This document shows, piece by piece, positions 37,241-51,001 of a stretch of DNA of 64,000 bases. The notes under the pieces are model-generated. The model was not told the origin of the DNA. It searched no databases and saw only the letters and a list, made by a program, of their open reading frames with translations. Both the position numbers and the translations under genes were made by a program. The stretch is from Clavelina lepadiformis (Eukaryota > Chordata > Ascidiacea > Aplousobranchia > Clavelinidae), in NCBI RefSeq assembly GCF_947623445.1, contig NC_135240.1, positions 25,792,001 to 25,856,000 on the forward strand, given 5' to 3'. Every line of letters begins with the position of its first letter. Position 1 is the stretch's first letter.

Positions 37241-40200
37241 TCACAGATTATTTTATGATTTTCTCTCCCAAAAATTTTGTCTAAATTCAACTAAATGTTA
37301 TCTTTGTATGTTATTTTTTGTTGTGAAAAATTAATTTAGACGACTCATTTTTACACTTCAGCATTTTTTGCCAGACATTCTTTTTCATGACATGGTCTTG
37401 TGTGGATGGTGCCACCCTAAAAGAAGGAAGAACTTAATAACGTCAAAATAAGATTAATAAGACATATGCCGGCCAGTTTATCATGTGGACAAAGTTGTTG
37501 GCAAAAAAAATAAAAACTGCAAATAACTGCTAATAAACAAAACCTGTGTTAACAAAGCAAAGATTATGTTTTTAAAAATAACACGTGCGTTGAGAAGCGG
37601 AAAATACTCGGAAGAACTAATAAATAACAAACCGTAATTTTAATAAAATAACGCCTCAGGGAATGGATAGACCGATAGTGATAGTGATAGATAGTGTTTT
37701 TGTAACTGTTCTGCACTTTACCATGAGAGAAACAGGGCGTAATATGCATTGAAATTAGTAGAATCAAAGGCCTCTGAAATGGACCGTACGAGTGCATCAT
37801 AAAAGAGTGAGTAGCCTAAGCATTGCTTTAATATATTGTTTTATTGAAGCAATATTCAAAAATACAATTTTAATGTTGAACTGATATATCTAAACCGACG
37901 TGCATGTTGCAAATATGTTCGGTTGGTAAAGGTAAGCTATAGCCTACATCAAAATGTGGAGCAGCATTTTTGTTTGCAATAGTTGCGCGGTATCATGACA
38001 TGACCAAACTCGTTTCCAGTCTATAAAGTATAACAGGTTTTGCCCAACATTTAGCGCGCTAATTGATTTGCATATCTGGCTAAATAGACCATACGTGTTT
38101 CGCCAGCAGGCACCATTATTGAAAAGTATTGCTTAATTTAATGTCCGATTCAAATCACGAATCAATGTCACTGCAGTGGAAGCTTTTATTGTTCAATTTG
38201 AAAGTATTTTTATTCAAAAACATAAAACTTTTTGAAAAATTGGATAAGTAATTACAGAGATAACTCATTAATTTATGAAATTTCGAGCTTACCGATACAT
38301 AATTTTGATCGTGACGAAAATGTATGCATGCTATAAGTATAAGGTATCAACGTTATGATAACTTTCTATGATTCAAAGAGGTATGGTATGTCGTCAGGTT
38401 GCGTTATGTTTGTTCGAGCAAATTCGGAACTGATACTTGCTTCTTTTTCCAATCATTTCATCTATATTTAACTTAATAAAGTTAAAGTTTACGCAGATCA
38501 CTCAACATCAATAACCAGTCACTTTATTTGTTTTATTTGATATGTGTTGCTGTTAAGTCTAACATGCTACTGACGTACTTTATAGATATATGCATGGTCG
38601 TCATATAATTTTCCAAACATATATTGCTTATTTTGTCACGCTCTGGTTACTCTTGTTTTGTCAGTTTCTAGGTTTTGCATTGATAATAATTTAACTTGCA
38701 TAGGTTGGCTAGTCTATAGGCTACTTTATATTCAAAACGTGCGTTGTTAAAAGAATTGCATTGGGACTACATACTACTGTATACCCCAATAGTAACTAGT
38801 AGTTAGTAATAGTATAACTAACACTATTAAGTAACACTAGTAGTAATTAGTAGTAGAGCTACTAACTACACTATAGCATCTTCGATGGTCATAATACTGA
38901 GTACATTTGTGTATAACTTGTTCTTCTTAGTATTTTCACCACATTACAATATCAAACATATAATCGTTGCTGTCTCCGTCATAATTGGTGGCAAATTTGA
39001 GATGATTTTTCGGTATTAATTGCTTCATCACTATCGTCCTCGCACTTGCGCTTCACTTGAATAACATGTTCGAGTAAACAGTTTTGAAAAAATATTCAAC
39101 AATATTTTTGACGTGTTAATTTGATTATTGTATTGTTTACTTTTCACTACTTGACTGTGGAGAACAAAAAGGATGATGCTAACCATGTTGTAAACTGTTC
39201 GAAGAAGAAATTCGCTCACAAACAAGTTTGGTTCTTATTTGCTGACCTAATGACTTTTCTACCACGCTTTCCTTTCCGCCAAAATTTGTTTTTCTGCTGG
39301 CTTTGTTGTATTCTGGGTAAACAGAAAACTTTTAATTTTTAGATTTTTCTACGTCACAAAGGAGGCCAAGTTCCTACCAGGGATCCACTTCTTTATAACA
39401 CCGGTTTATGGCTTGGACAAAACGGTAATACAAACATCTTTCTTGCCAGATGCCGCACATACATTAATGATGAAGTTACGGATAGACTACGATTAAATGG
39501 CTGCACTACTTGAAAGATGAAGTCCTAATGATCCAGTCCGACTAACATCAAATACAGTAACTGCATATCAGGTTTCGTGCATTCAGGCCCAATAAGAAGG
39601 GTCAGCCGAGGCGGTACCAGAGGTCCTATGCAATCATTTTATATGCCTGCATGCAATCTGCTAAGAATTGGCCAAATCTAGTGTTGGATAAGCGGCAGTG
39701 TTGAATTTGAAATCGCAGATTGTCCGCACTCTGGCCCATTTTAATGGGCGGAAAGTAGACAAATCGGGTGAAATAGATAGATTGCCTGTAGGATCAGAAT
39801 GGCGTCTTTCCGTTCTCAAATCAGGAAAAATTAAATCGCTTCTTAAATTATTATCTTTTGAAGTACAGCATCTCACTTTTTGTTGAATATTTTCTTTTAT
39901 TTCCAACATTGTTTGAAAGTAGTTCTCTTGATGTCTGTGAGCAGCCTATAACTTCGTTCGAGGGCAGCGATTGAGCACAAAGTTCACGGTTGATTGCACA
40001 TGAATGAAAATAGGGAACGTATTAGGTTAAAACAGGTCATGCGTTGTGAAGTAGGACGCTCAAAGTGTGGTAATGGTGATATTAGACTGCGTATCAAGAA
40101 TAGGTCAGTCGGTCACCCAACGACTTTTTCCTGTCGGTTTACAAATGGGTCAGTGATGTTCAGCTGCATTTGCAAATCATTATCGGTTTCCTATGCCGCG

Positions 40201-40770
40201 TACCTTTTTTTGCTTTGGACTGGTGTTCTCTTTGTAGTGTTTGGAAGTTGTTATGAAATAGGCTGCCATTATTTCACCGGAAAAATTCGTACGCTCAAAG
40301 TATACCTGTATACAGGTTATATGCATATTTTTTTAAGCCAGCATCATTGTGGTCGTGAATTGCCTAACTAACATATTTGTTACTATGTCTGCAACGTCAG
40401 AACCTATTCTTAGTGCAACATTGTAAAATTATAAGCCCATAAGCAAGTTCCAAGTACAGTCATTCGGTTGTTTAGCAATTTATGATGAATTTGGTAGTCA
40501 TTGAATTTTTGAATCTAGTTTACATTGCACTGCAGACCTATGTCAGGATTGAATATTGAGGATTGAGTACATTATCATGTCATGACTTGCTTCATTTTCT
40601 ATTAACTCATTACTCCTTCCAATACAGGCCTTAAAATTGGAGCGCTAAAGTACAAAAGACTCAAACTTTTTTAACCGCTTCTTGTTTTGCTGCATCACAC
40701 AAATTTTTTATTTATGCAAAAAGTTTTTTTCAGCATAGCTTGAATCATTTTTGCATTGCTTGGTGGCTTT
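37241..40770. other. Intergenic region upstream of the ABCB gene
   Basis: No gene is supported. Two exon-like pieces were noted: minus strand 37372-37427 (acceptor CTTCTTTTAG, open to TAA, HTRPCHEKEC) and plus strand 39343-39414 (acceptor TTTTTAG, donor ACG|GTAATA, open frame YVTKEAKFLPG). Neither could be joined to a recognisable gene. 38780-38880 is low-complexity with TAGTAACTAGTAG words. Confidence 0.4.
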
Positions 40771-40790
40771 AGGGCCCAGCAAAGAACAGA

Positions 40791-43700
40791 ATGGTATGTT
40801 CTGGTCTTTGTTCATGTTATAAATGATATTTGGTAGTTAATGATATTGTGGCAATTTTACAAGTATACGTTTCATAAAAGTTTTTGCATACTTTAAATGC
40901 AAGTTTCGATTATTATTTTATTGTTAATTTATCAACGTTGTTTAGGAGAAGCAAGTTTCTTTGTCACCTGAGGCTCAGAAGTTGTTGAACAAAGAAGATA
41001 GAAGTAAAATTTGGGTTAAGAGGAAATCACAGGAAATTGCTGGAATTGAAATGTTGGTTAATTGTCTTCAAAAATGTAACTTTACACTGTCTCAATCTTT
41101 GTGCAGTGTTTGTTGTATGTACCGTTGTACTGCACCAGTTACTACTAACAATAACATAGGTAGAAAACATCCTTTGATAGTTGTACCTGGGCATACTTAA
41201 AAGAACCATCTCTTTAGCTTGCTTTACCACTAGGAAATATGTTTAATTTCATGCTTTTCCCAGGAAACAAGATCTAAACAAAACAGAAGACTGTGTGCAA
41301 ACCGACCAAAATGACAACAGAGCAAATGAAGATAAAGTTCAACCAATCTCTTATTTTGCATTGGTAGGTGCTTGTAATGGAAGGATGGTTTCACATTAAT
41401 CGTATTTTTGATGTTATTAGTCATTCAATTAAAATGTTAAATCAATGTGTTATTATTTACTGCTGATAGGATCATTGTTGTCATAATAGCCTATATAATT
41501 ATATGAGTTATTATGTCTCTTTTTTCAGTTCCGATATTCCAACTGTCTTGACTGGTTTCTATTTATTATTGGAACAGTATTTAGTCTTGCAACTGGTGCT
41601 GCCACACCGATTTTATTTGCTGTCTTTGGTGATTTAACAACACAGTTCACAGATTTTGGTGTTTATTCAACGTGCTTCTTCACTTACAAGTTATGTGCAA
41701 TGCAAGGAGTGATCAATTTGACTGAAGTGTAAGTGCTAGTGGCAAAGAGCAATGCACTGTTTGTGTTAGATTTACAGCAAAAATTTCACATATCCATGCA
41801 TTTGTCCAGCTTGATATAGATTTACATAAAGTAATTTATATTGAAGCAAGTTAGGAACTGATAGCATTTTAACATTTTTGTTGTTTTACATTCAGTGAAT
41901 GGAATGTTACTATCATTAATGTTGTTAATAATTTTGAGTCAAACAGCATAGACACATGTGTTAAATTTGTTTATGTGGCATGCACTACATTTGTCGGTGC
42001 AATGGTCTACATGGCATGTTGGTCGACACTTGCCACAAGGTAAGTTGCATGTACCATTGTAAACTACACTTTAATAGTTTAGTGATTTCTGAAATTCATG
42101 TTCAGGATTTATTAGCGATGTGCTTGTACTTTATTATATAAGTTGTTTTCTGATTTTAGGCAAATCGAAAAAATACGTTTGAAGTTTTTTCATTCTGTTC
42201 TTCGGCAAGACATGACCTTTTACGACCTTCTATCAGCTGGAAAATTAAACAATCGATTAAATGAGTAAGTTATAATAAATGGAAACTTGTTATCGGTATC
42301 ATTGGAAAAGTGATTGGCATTTCATTTTACCAGCAACATGACCAGAATAAAGCAAGGCATTGGTGACTCGATGGGAATGACTCTTCAGTTTACCGGTGTT
42401 CTGATTGGCTGCATTGTTGTTGCTTTCATACGTTCATGGAAAATAACATTGGTCAATCTTGCCGGCGTACCTTTTCTAGGAATTGTTGCAAGCATTTTGT
42501 TCAAGGTAGCGATGAGAATTAATTGTAGATTGCTGTCAGTAGTTTTTGGTGGTTTTTCAAAAAGTTAGTTATTTGTTATTCTGATGTGACACCTCGTTGC
42601 AGAGTTTCTCTGCAGTAAACTGATTAAAATAGTAATTATTGTATTGCACCCATGAGTACAGTTTGTTGTTTGGTAACTCTTTTAGCTGGTTTAGATGTAA
42701 ATGTTATCTCATAAGGTAGAAATGATTATTTGTTATCAAAATTAAAGGTTTTCAAGTGAGTATGTAAATTTGACATGGGTGCAGTTACGTTACAAGGGAA
42801 CCGATTAAAGTATCATAAGTATTCCAAGCACAAGTATAATGGACATAATTATATATTTTGGTGTGTCTGTTTAATTATTATCAATTTATCTACGTATTGA
42901 AATAACGGTAACTTATGATAGGTGTGTGTGGTACAAGCAGTTTATAAGTTTTAGTAGTTTATATACAGTATGTTATATAAAGGTCAACACACTGTACTCA
43001 GAGAAGGAGCTTAATGCGTATGCGAAAGCTGGATCGATTGCTGAAGAGGCATTTCTTGCAATTCGAACTGTTGTTGCATTTGGCTGCCAAGACAAGATGA
43101 TTGACAGGTTACATTTTCTGTTTATGACGTATAAGGCAGCTTACACTTCTTAATCAGTTAGCTAGTGTGACGTCTCCAAATTCAGATTTTCATGTTAAGC
43201 GACATATTTTGAGCGCAGATATTCTTCTAATTTGCACCAAGCAAAGGTTGTTGGAGCAAAGAAACGAACCTTGCTTGGCCTCAGCTTGGGCATAAACCGC
43301 TTCATCGTGTTTGCGATGTACGCAGTGTCCTTCTGGTATGGGTCGATACTGGTCATTGACGGAGAAATATATGTTGGGGATTTTGTAGCTGCGTTTTTTT
43401 CCGTCATTTTTGTGGCATTTTCCCTTGGTCTGGTATGGACAATCATAACACTTTTTACGTAGATTGCTATATTAACTCCCCGAAAAACTTTTTATTTTTA
43501 TTTGTTTTATTGTTGGGGAATTCCCTACTTTGATATCTCTAATCGTGAAAATATTTTTAGATCATGAAAAACATTGAATATTTTACTGAAGCTACAAGCG
43601 CTGGTGCTCAAGTATTTTCAGTGATAGACAGAAAATCAAAAATTGACGTCTTTTGTAAAGATGGTGTCAAACCATCTGAATATGAGAGCTCTGTGGAAGT

Positions 43701-46700
43701 TAAAAACGTCACATTCAAATATCCTTCAAGACCCAAGTCGGATGTAAATCACACCAAAATTATATGCATCATATCTTTTCTTTTGAAACGTACAGATAAG
43801 GTCTATAAATCTGAATGCAAAGTGTAGAAACGTATGTTTATCAGATGATAATGAGTAGTTAAATGTCAGTCAATCAGGCGCCTATAAAATTAAAACAAGC
43901 ATTGCATAGTCTTAGGATTAGTTAAACTTGAATAAATTTTAACATTTTCCGCCTTCAGGTGTTGAGGAATGTCAGCTTCACCATACCAGCCGGCAAGAAT
44001 GTTGCCATCGTTGGACACAGCGGCTGTGGAAAGAGTACAATACTCAAACTCATTCAGAGATTTTATGACATTGATGTTAGTGCAATAATGGTTATTTTGT
44101 GAACTAATTTTGTACCATCGTCAAAGGTAAAAATTTTCAGTCTCCTTACTTTTTCCCAATAGGATGGTGTTCTTTCAATTGGTGGTCATGACGTTCGATC
44201 TTTAAATGTTCGTTGGCTTCGTGAGCAAATTGGTCTGGTTTCGCAAGAGCCAGTGCTGTTTAATACGACAATAGCAGAGAATATTCGTTGGGGTCGTGAA
44301 GATGTCTCAGACGAAGAACTGATTGACGCCAGCAAGATTGCAAACGCTTATGACTTCATAAACACCCTTCCTGATGTAAGTTATTTCACAAATAGAACTT
44401 GGGCTTGTTTATCTGAATAATATTGGCATTGCATGAAGCTAGTCCAAATATTTTAGGTGGGTAAAGTTAAAGCGTGTGTATAAAACATTGTCACAGTGGG
44501 TACTAAGTACGCTTGTCAATATGTAATTAGTTGATAAAGATGGATAGTGCTACATACTTACAGAAGACCAGCATAATTTTTCTCGCAATAGCATTTGTTT
44601 TATTCTTGTCTTAGAACATCTAACATTCACAGAACCATACTGTAAGGACATTAGAGCAATATCATATCACAGTAGGAAAAAATAATAATTTATTCCTAAG
44701 ATCCAAGATATCTTCAAACACTGATAGGATTGTTCTCACAAAAATAATTATAAATTTAGAAATTTGACACGATAGTTGGTGATAGAGGGACAAAAATGAG
44801 TGGAGGGCAGAAACAGAGGATTTCGATTGCTCGAGCGGTCATCCGCAATCCAAAAATTCTTCTTCTCGATGAAGCAACATCTGCTCTAGATGCTGAGAAT
44901 GAAGCTCTGGTGCAGTCTGCTCTTGAAAAAGCATCTCAAGGTTCAAGACAGCTTTTTTATGATTTAATCTTGAGACGAACGCAGTTTAAATGATAACTTA
45001 GGAATCCTTTGCTCGTTTGAACCATTTAAACATAAAAATGCCACTGTTATTATTAGAATGTTTGTCATCATGTAGATTAGTTCAAAAAACAAGTAGTATA
45101 AGCAATGAAATGAAATATTATTATGAGCCTGACCTTGCAGACCGCACTACAATTATAATTGCTCATCGATTGTCGACCATCAGAGGAGCAGACAAGATCA
45201 TTGTGTTGGATGGTGGTGAGGTAAAAGAAGGAGGAAGACATGAGGAGCTGATGGAAGTTGATGATGGCATCTACAGGAATCTAGTCAGCACTCAACTCAT
45301 CAAGGATCAAGAGCCAGCCTTGCCGAATGACTTGGACATATCCAATGGTTGGTCTCTTCGTTACAACTTACAACCCATCCATGGTCGGCATGACAGTACA
45401 TCTTCATTGCTAGTCCCTTTTTATGACATAACAATCATCCGCGCAATAGCACGAGTCTCTCCATTGGTATTATTAATAAAGATACACGTTGTAAAGATTA
45501 GCACACTGGTTTACACTGCTGGGTTAGATTTAATGCTTTTGCTAGCTTTATTTAAGTTGTTAGTGTGTGGTTTTAATAGTACATGATCACAAGCATCAAA
45601 AGTTGTCGTGCCACTGCGTACATTGAACCATTTCACTCTGTTTATTGTTACCCACAAAGGAAATGGCAAGATAAACAAGAAACAGGCCGGGGACATATCC
45701 TTGGAAGATGAGCAAAAAGAAGACGAGGAGGATCATGACATGCTCACTGATGCTCCATTTAAAAGACTCTGGATGCTAAGCAAGCCAGAATGGCTGTTCA
45801 CAGCAAGTAGGCGTCTCACAATGTGCAAATGCTTTCACGAATTGCTTGCACACAGGTTTTTGTAAGGTTTTACTTTGGTGGCCACCAATCAATTTTAAGA
45901 GACTTCTACTTTTAAAGATTACCTGCTAATTTTGACAGATCGTTGGAGAAATTTAAGAGACCATATTAGTCCCCCAAAAATACCTTTATAAAACCACGCT
46001 TGCATAAACAGGCTAGTTAAAATCTCGATCCAAGAATTCATTCTTCCTCCAGTTGGATGTTTCTTCGCGATAATCGCTGGAGCAGGAGATCCTCTTCTTG
46101 CTCTCGTTTTTGGTGAGGTGCTCAAGATTTTCACGACGACAAACGATCAGTTGCACCGGGCGAGGATTTACAGTCTCACGATGTTTGGACTCGGAGTGTC
46201 CACGTTTTTTTGGTTTTGGATGAAAGTAAGAGCAGTGTCTTTTATTGACAGTGTTTGCTTTTGAAAGCATGAATGTCATAGGAGTTCCACATATAGTATA
46301 AGGAAGGGTCACACCATTAGTAATTCGAAAGCTTTTTGGCAGGCTACAACTGTTTTACCTACCTGTGCGTCACTTGCCCAATTAAAGTCTCTTTAAAATA
46401 AATGTGACGTTTTTACTATAACGACCTACCATTTTACAGTTTGTATATTCACCCCGTATTTTCTCCAATCGCTTTAGTCGGTTTTCCTCTCCAAATCGGG
46501 CACGGGGCTAACCGAACGTTTGCGCAAAGCCGCGTTTCGTGCAATCCTGAGGCAAGACTTGGCCTTCTTCGATGAACCGAGCAACAGCAGCGGAACTTTG
46601 TCCGCTCGTCTCTCATCAGACGCCGGCAAAGTTGACGGTTGTATTGGAACAAGAGCCGGTCTTTTGTGTCAAAATTTCGCTGCCGTTGGTATGTGCTTCA

Positions 46701-49700
46701 TGCTTCATGCTTGCGGTTTTACGCGAAAATAACGTGTTAAGTTTTCTAATTTTGAACCCTACTCTGCCAGGTTGTGCAATCAGCATCGCGTTTGCTTTCA
46801 GCTGGCAGATGGCGCTGCTGATGTTAGCGGTAGTACCTTTCGTCGCACTGGGCAGCATGCTGGATATGTTTCTAATCACCGGCCATAACAAGACGCAACA
46901 AAATACACAGGAGAGCGCAGGTATTGAAATGAGGCCCGCTAGGGACCATCTGACAGTCTAATTGAAAAAGTTCCTCTCGGCATTTTCTCGATAAATTGTC
47001 TCTTGGTTCCTTGCAGCTGATCTCGCTTCCCAGAGCATCAGGAATATTCAGCTTGTGGCATCTTTAACGAAAGAGGCAGAGATATACCGGAAATATGAGA
47101 GCATGCAGAACATGAGCAGCAGGTGTGAGCGGATTAAACCACATCGGTTATTTCCCTTAGTCTTAGATCTACAACGTCTGGATAGAAACCATACTGAACA
47201 AAGCAGTTGAACATGCTTTAGATTAGAATTTTGCCTAAACGTCAAACGTGTTTGGAAAAGAAAAAAATTTGTCTTGAAATTTTTGCAGACGGGACATCAA
47301 GAAAGGCCTCCTAATAAGTGTTTCCTACGGATATTCGCAGTCCGTCATCTTGTTCGTTTTCGCTTCTGTCTTTCGACTCGGAATACATTTGGTCGCCAAC
47401 GGAGAACTTGAATTCGAAAGAGTTTTTTCGTAAGTTGAGTTGACGATAGCATGTGACATGTGAATTGAGTGATCAAACAAATTATTTACCGAGCAACACA
47501 AAGTATGTAAACCACCAAGCAATTTAACCTATTGCGCCGCTGAAGGCTGCTGGAATGTCATAACGAAGTGACTATGTAGCGTGTAGGTCACACAGCCTGT
47601 TGTTAAGGAAAGCCGGTTAGGTTGGCTGCTAACCGTTAGCAGAATGAATACGCAAAAAGTTGATTTTAGCTGTTTTAGGTTTTATTGGAGTTAAATTTAG
47701 ATTAAAAAGTAGATTTACGTTAGGTGCAAGTTATTACGCTATAAATTTTAAGTTAGGTTAACAAGAAACTGTGAAAAATAGCTTTGATCGTACGACTTTC
47801 TCCGGTGAAATAGTGGCAGCCATTTCATAAGCTTTGATGCATTCCCTTACTAAGCTGTCATTCAACTCGCAGAATCATCCTGGCGTGCATATTCGGAGCG
47901 ATGGCTTTAGGACAGAACAGCGCTTTCGTTCCCGACTACGCTGAAGCGAAAATCGCAGCAGCTCGAATCATCGCTCTTCTTGACAGAAGACCGAAGATCG
48001 ACATATACAGCGATGAAGGACTACAACCGGTACCACGCTTTGATGTTTCCTTAATACCTAGTGCGAGCTGTCTTTATGACACTTTTCGGGCCATTTGGGT
48101 TTATTGAGCTTGAGTGTAGCTGAAAGTTTTTCTTTTCCTTGCCCTTTTCCTGAAAGAAAATTAGGGTTTAGGCTTTTAACAATTAATTAGCCCAGTTATT
48201 GTCCAGGCATAATTGTAGTAATTAAAGTTTTAAGTGGACTTTCACTTACCATGCCATGGACTTAATTGAAATCAAAGTTCATCAAGAAAAGGCGAAACGT
48301 CGCAGTTTTCACAGTTAATAGAATGATGGCAATGAAATTAAATGCTAAGTTTTAAGTAGAAAGAAACGACTCTACACATGCCGCGTCCGAAACTAGCACA
48401 AGAAAAAACAGAATGTGCAAGTTACGAGTAAAACAAAAACCTTCTTAGTTTTTATTTCGACTGATTGTAGGTTTCTTGAATTTTCGGAAAGATGCGTCTT
48501 TTTTGGTTTTTATACCAATGCTTTGTTATTAAAAAGTTCAGTGTAGTTACTGTAATTAGCAAGCAATTTGTAAAAGTTAATGCGAGTTATTTAAAGACGA
48601 AACTAGAATTAAGACGCGTATTTGCCACTTTCCTTTCCAAAGATAATCTAACATTGACATTTTGCCAACTTTTTTTAAAGGACTTTTGCAAAGGAGCGAT
48701 CGCCTTAAAATCGATCAAGTTCAAATATCCGACCCGACCTAACATGACCTTGCTTGACCAGCTTAACCTCACAGTGGAGAGTGGTCAGACCTTGGCGCTC
48801 ATTGGTCAATCTGGCAGCGGAAAATCGACCACAGTCCAGCTTATTGAAAGATTCTATGATGTGGATGAAGGACAACTGGTATGATGATGCACCAAAACGC
48901 AACAGCTTCAGTGTTGAATATCATGACATTCTGAGAGCATTTACTTTGCCACTGAGTACTTTTTCGCTTGATTTGAACTGAAAAGAATACTTTTTGCCGG
49001 GCAATATTTGTAAACCCCGTTATTTTGATTTGTGCTACAGTTAATTCGGTTTCTACGTTAAATCTGTTGCTATTATGCTGTAGCACGGTAATTATGACGA
49101 TCGATTTTCCATGTTGCGCAGTTGATTGACGGAGTGGACGTGAAAGAACTGAATGTGAATTGGCATCGTCAGCAGATCGGTGTCGTCACTCAGGAGCCGA
49201 CCTTGTTTGATGACACCATCCGAGCAAACATTAAGTAAATGAAAGACACTTCTACAAAGTGTCTTCTATTGTCTATGCATTCTTAAATACATCGCTTTAA
49301 AGTGAACCCGAATCCCTTGTCAACACCAACTGCGTTGTCAAATAGAATAAGTGGGAGCGGAATCGGTTTTCACGATGTGTTTTGAACTCTTCCACCAGGT
49401 TGGGCGACTGTTCAAGAGATGTGGACGATGATGAGATGCGCAGAGTCTCCAAGATAGCGAACGCTCATGACTTTATTCAACAACTACCGCAGGTATGGTG
49501 ACGTAGAATCATTGTGACGTCATAACTTAACTATGGTGACGTCAGACAAGCAGCTAAAGCTGTCGCCATTCCTGTCTTGGGTAAACACAGACCGCAAGGA
49601 CGATTCTTCAATGGTTGTGTACTTTGTGGTGAGAACATTTTTTTCCAGAAATACGACACGATTTGCGGTGAAGATGGGAGCCAGTTGTCAGGAGGACAAA

Positions 49701-51001
49701 GACAGAGGATCGCGATCGCGCGTGCTCTTCTGAGAAATCCGAAGATTCTTCTTCTGGATGAAGCAACATCCGCTCTGGACGCGGAGAGCGAAAAGGTAGG
49801 AATGAAATCGATTCGTGTAACTCATACGTGTCAAACTCCCGGCCCGCTTTACAATACAACTTGGCCCGCAATGCTATTTTATACATCTAAATATTTCCGG
49901 CCCGCGAGATCATTGTACAGTACTAAACTTACATTTTTACTGCAAGAAATAAGATTATAACAAATCGCACAGTACAGCAGCACAACAGTTGCCCCATCAT
50001 ACGATAGAATGAAACGATTTATTTTAACACTTGTAATCTGGGCTGCTTTTTTCTTTATTGTTTGTTATTTCTTCAGTACTTTTGCAAGGAAATGAATGAA
50101 ACATAATGATGTAAGAGAAGAATAACCAAAAATAGCCCAGTCAAGAATCGTCAAAAACATCAAAAATTTGGTGTTGTTTCGCTGCCTGTTCCAATTCATG
50201 TACTCGTGTCACGAAACGTTTAATCAAGTTTTATACTTACGGCCCGCGGCGTTAAATAAGTTTTGAGTTTTGGCCCCTGGTGCGATTAAGTTTGACACCC
50301 CTTGTGTAACTCGTCTAAAAAAGATCACCATCCCACCTCTGTCGGATGATGTAGCACCGAACTTCATCGCCGTTGTTATTTAAAATTCGTATTAAAATAA
50401 TGCAGTGATAAAACATCGATTTCAGTTTTTTGGCGTAACTTCATATTCTTTATTTTCTACGATAAGATCGTACAAGCGGCGCTGGACCAAGCCACGGAAG
50501 GAAGGACTTGCATCATCATCGCTCACCGTCTGTCCACTGTGATGAACGCTGATCAAATAGCGGTCATCGACGATGGTAGGGTGGTCGAAACTGGGACCCA
50601 CGACCAACTTCTTGCACTTCGCGGAGCTTACTATCGGTCAGTGTGCCCCTGGAGCGTAATGGTGGCGAGTTCCGTTTGCACCACACTTCATGTTTCTTCT
50701 TTTATGTTATGTTATGCAATCTGCAATTCTACGGCTCAAGTTAACATGTTCAAATCATCAAAAACGTAAAAATTGTTGATGTTCTGGAGTGTAAAATGAA
50801 TAGCCAACGCATACGCAAACGAACAGAATGGCACCCATATAGGCAAGCTAAGACGGGTTTGAAAGACCGGGATTTTATATGAACCAACGAAATTGCATTG
50901 ATAATAATTAAGTGAACTTTCATTACAGGCGAATTTTGCTGTGTTTTGCTTTTAGGTTGGTGAACGCCCAACTCACGTCCGAAGAAGTGATGTCAGATTG
51001 A
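40791..51001 (+). CDS. ABCB full transporter (P-glycoprotein/BSEP type)
   Basis: ATP-driven efflux pump of the ABCB family, two membrane domains and two nucleotide-binding domains in one chain. Exons: 40791-40793, 40946-41052, 41264-41363, 41529-41728, 41896-42039, 42160-42264, 42334-42505, 42983-43107, 43219-43432, 43561-43743, 43959-44075, 44163-44375, 44760-44940, 45141-45347, 45660-45806, 46053-46225, 46478-46688, 46771-46920, 47017-47122, 47289-47429, 47873-48029, 48681-48878, 49122-49234, 49399-49492, 49649-49795, 50467-50636, 50956-51001; about 1307 residues plus TGA. NBD1: Walker [10 protein letters not shown] (~470), Q-loop VSQEPVLF, signature MSGGQKQR (~574), Walker [14 protein letters not shown]-loop [11 protein letters not shown]2: GQSGSGKST (~1094), [16 protein letters not shown] (~1200), [20 protein letters not shown]. 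Both ATP sites keep catalytic glutamates. An acidic linker ([12 protein letters not shown]) joins the halves. The first three-base exon and the exon 2 donor (AT|GTTGGT, chosen to keep phase) are the weakest calls. Substrate unknown; the family covers xenobiotics, lipids and bile salts. Confidence 0.94.
49824..50304. mobile_element. hAT-type MITE in ABCB intron 25
   Basis: Flanked by the 8-bp duplication TGTAACTC (49816-49823 and 50305-50312). The ends are imperfect inverted repeats sharing GTGTCAAACT, with GGCCCGC words inside each end, a pattern seen in many animal hAT elements. No coding capacity was seen. The left terminus is degenerate (ATACGTGTC against CAAGGGGTGTC). Confidence 0.75.

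Noticed and set aside
36963-37334. 123-codon open frame, apparently membrane-like
   Set aside because: It lies mostly in the repeated GTCCTTATTT interior of a MITE and runs across its right end; the hydrophobic look comes from the T-rich repeat.
39994-40371. 125-codon open frame upstream of ABCB
   Set aside because: No recognisable motif, no splice context, ordinary AT-rich composition; probably chance.
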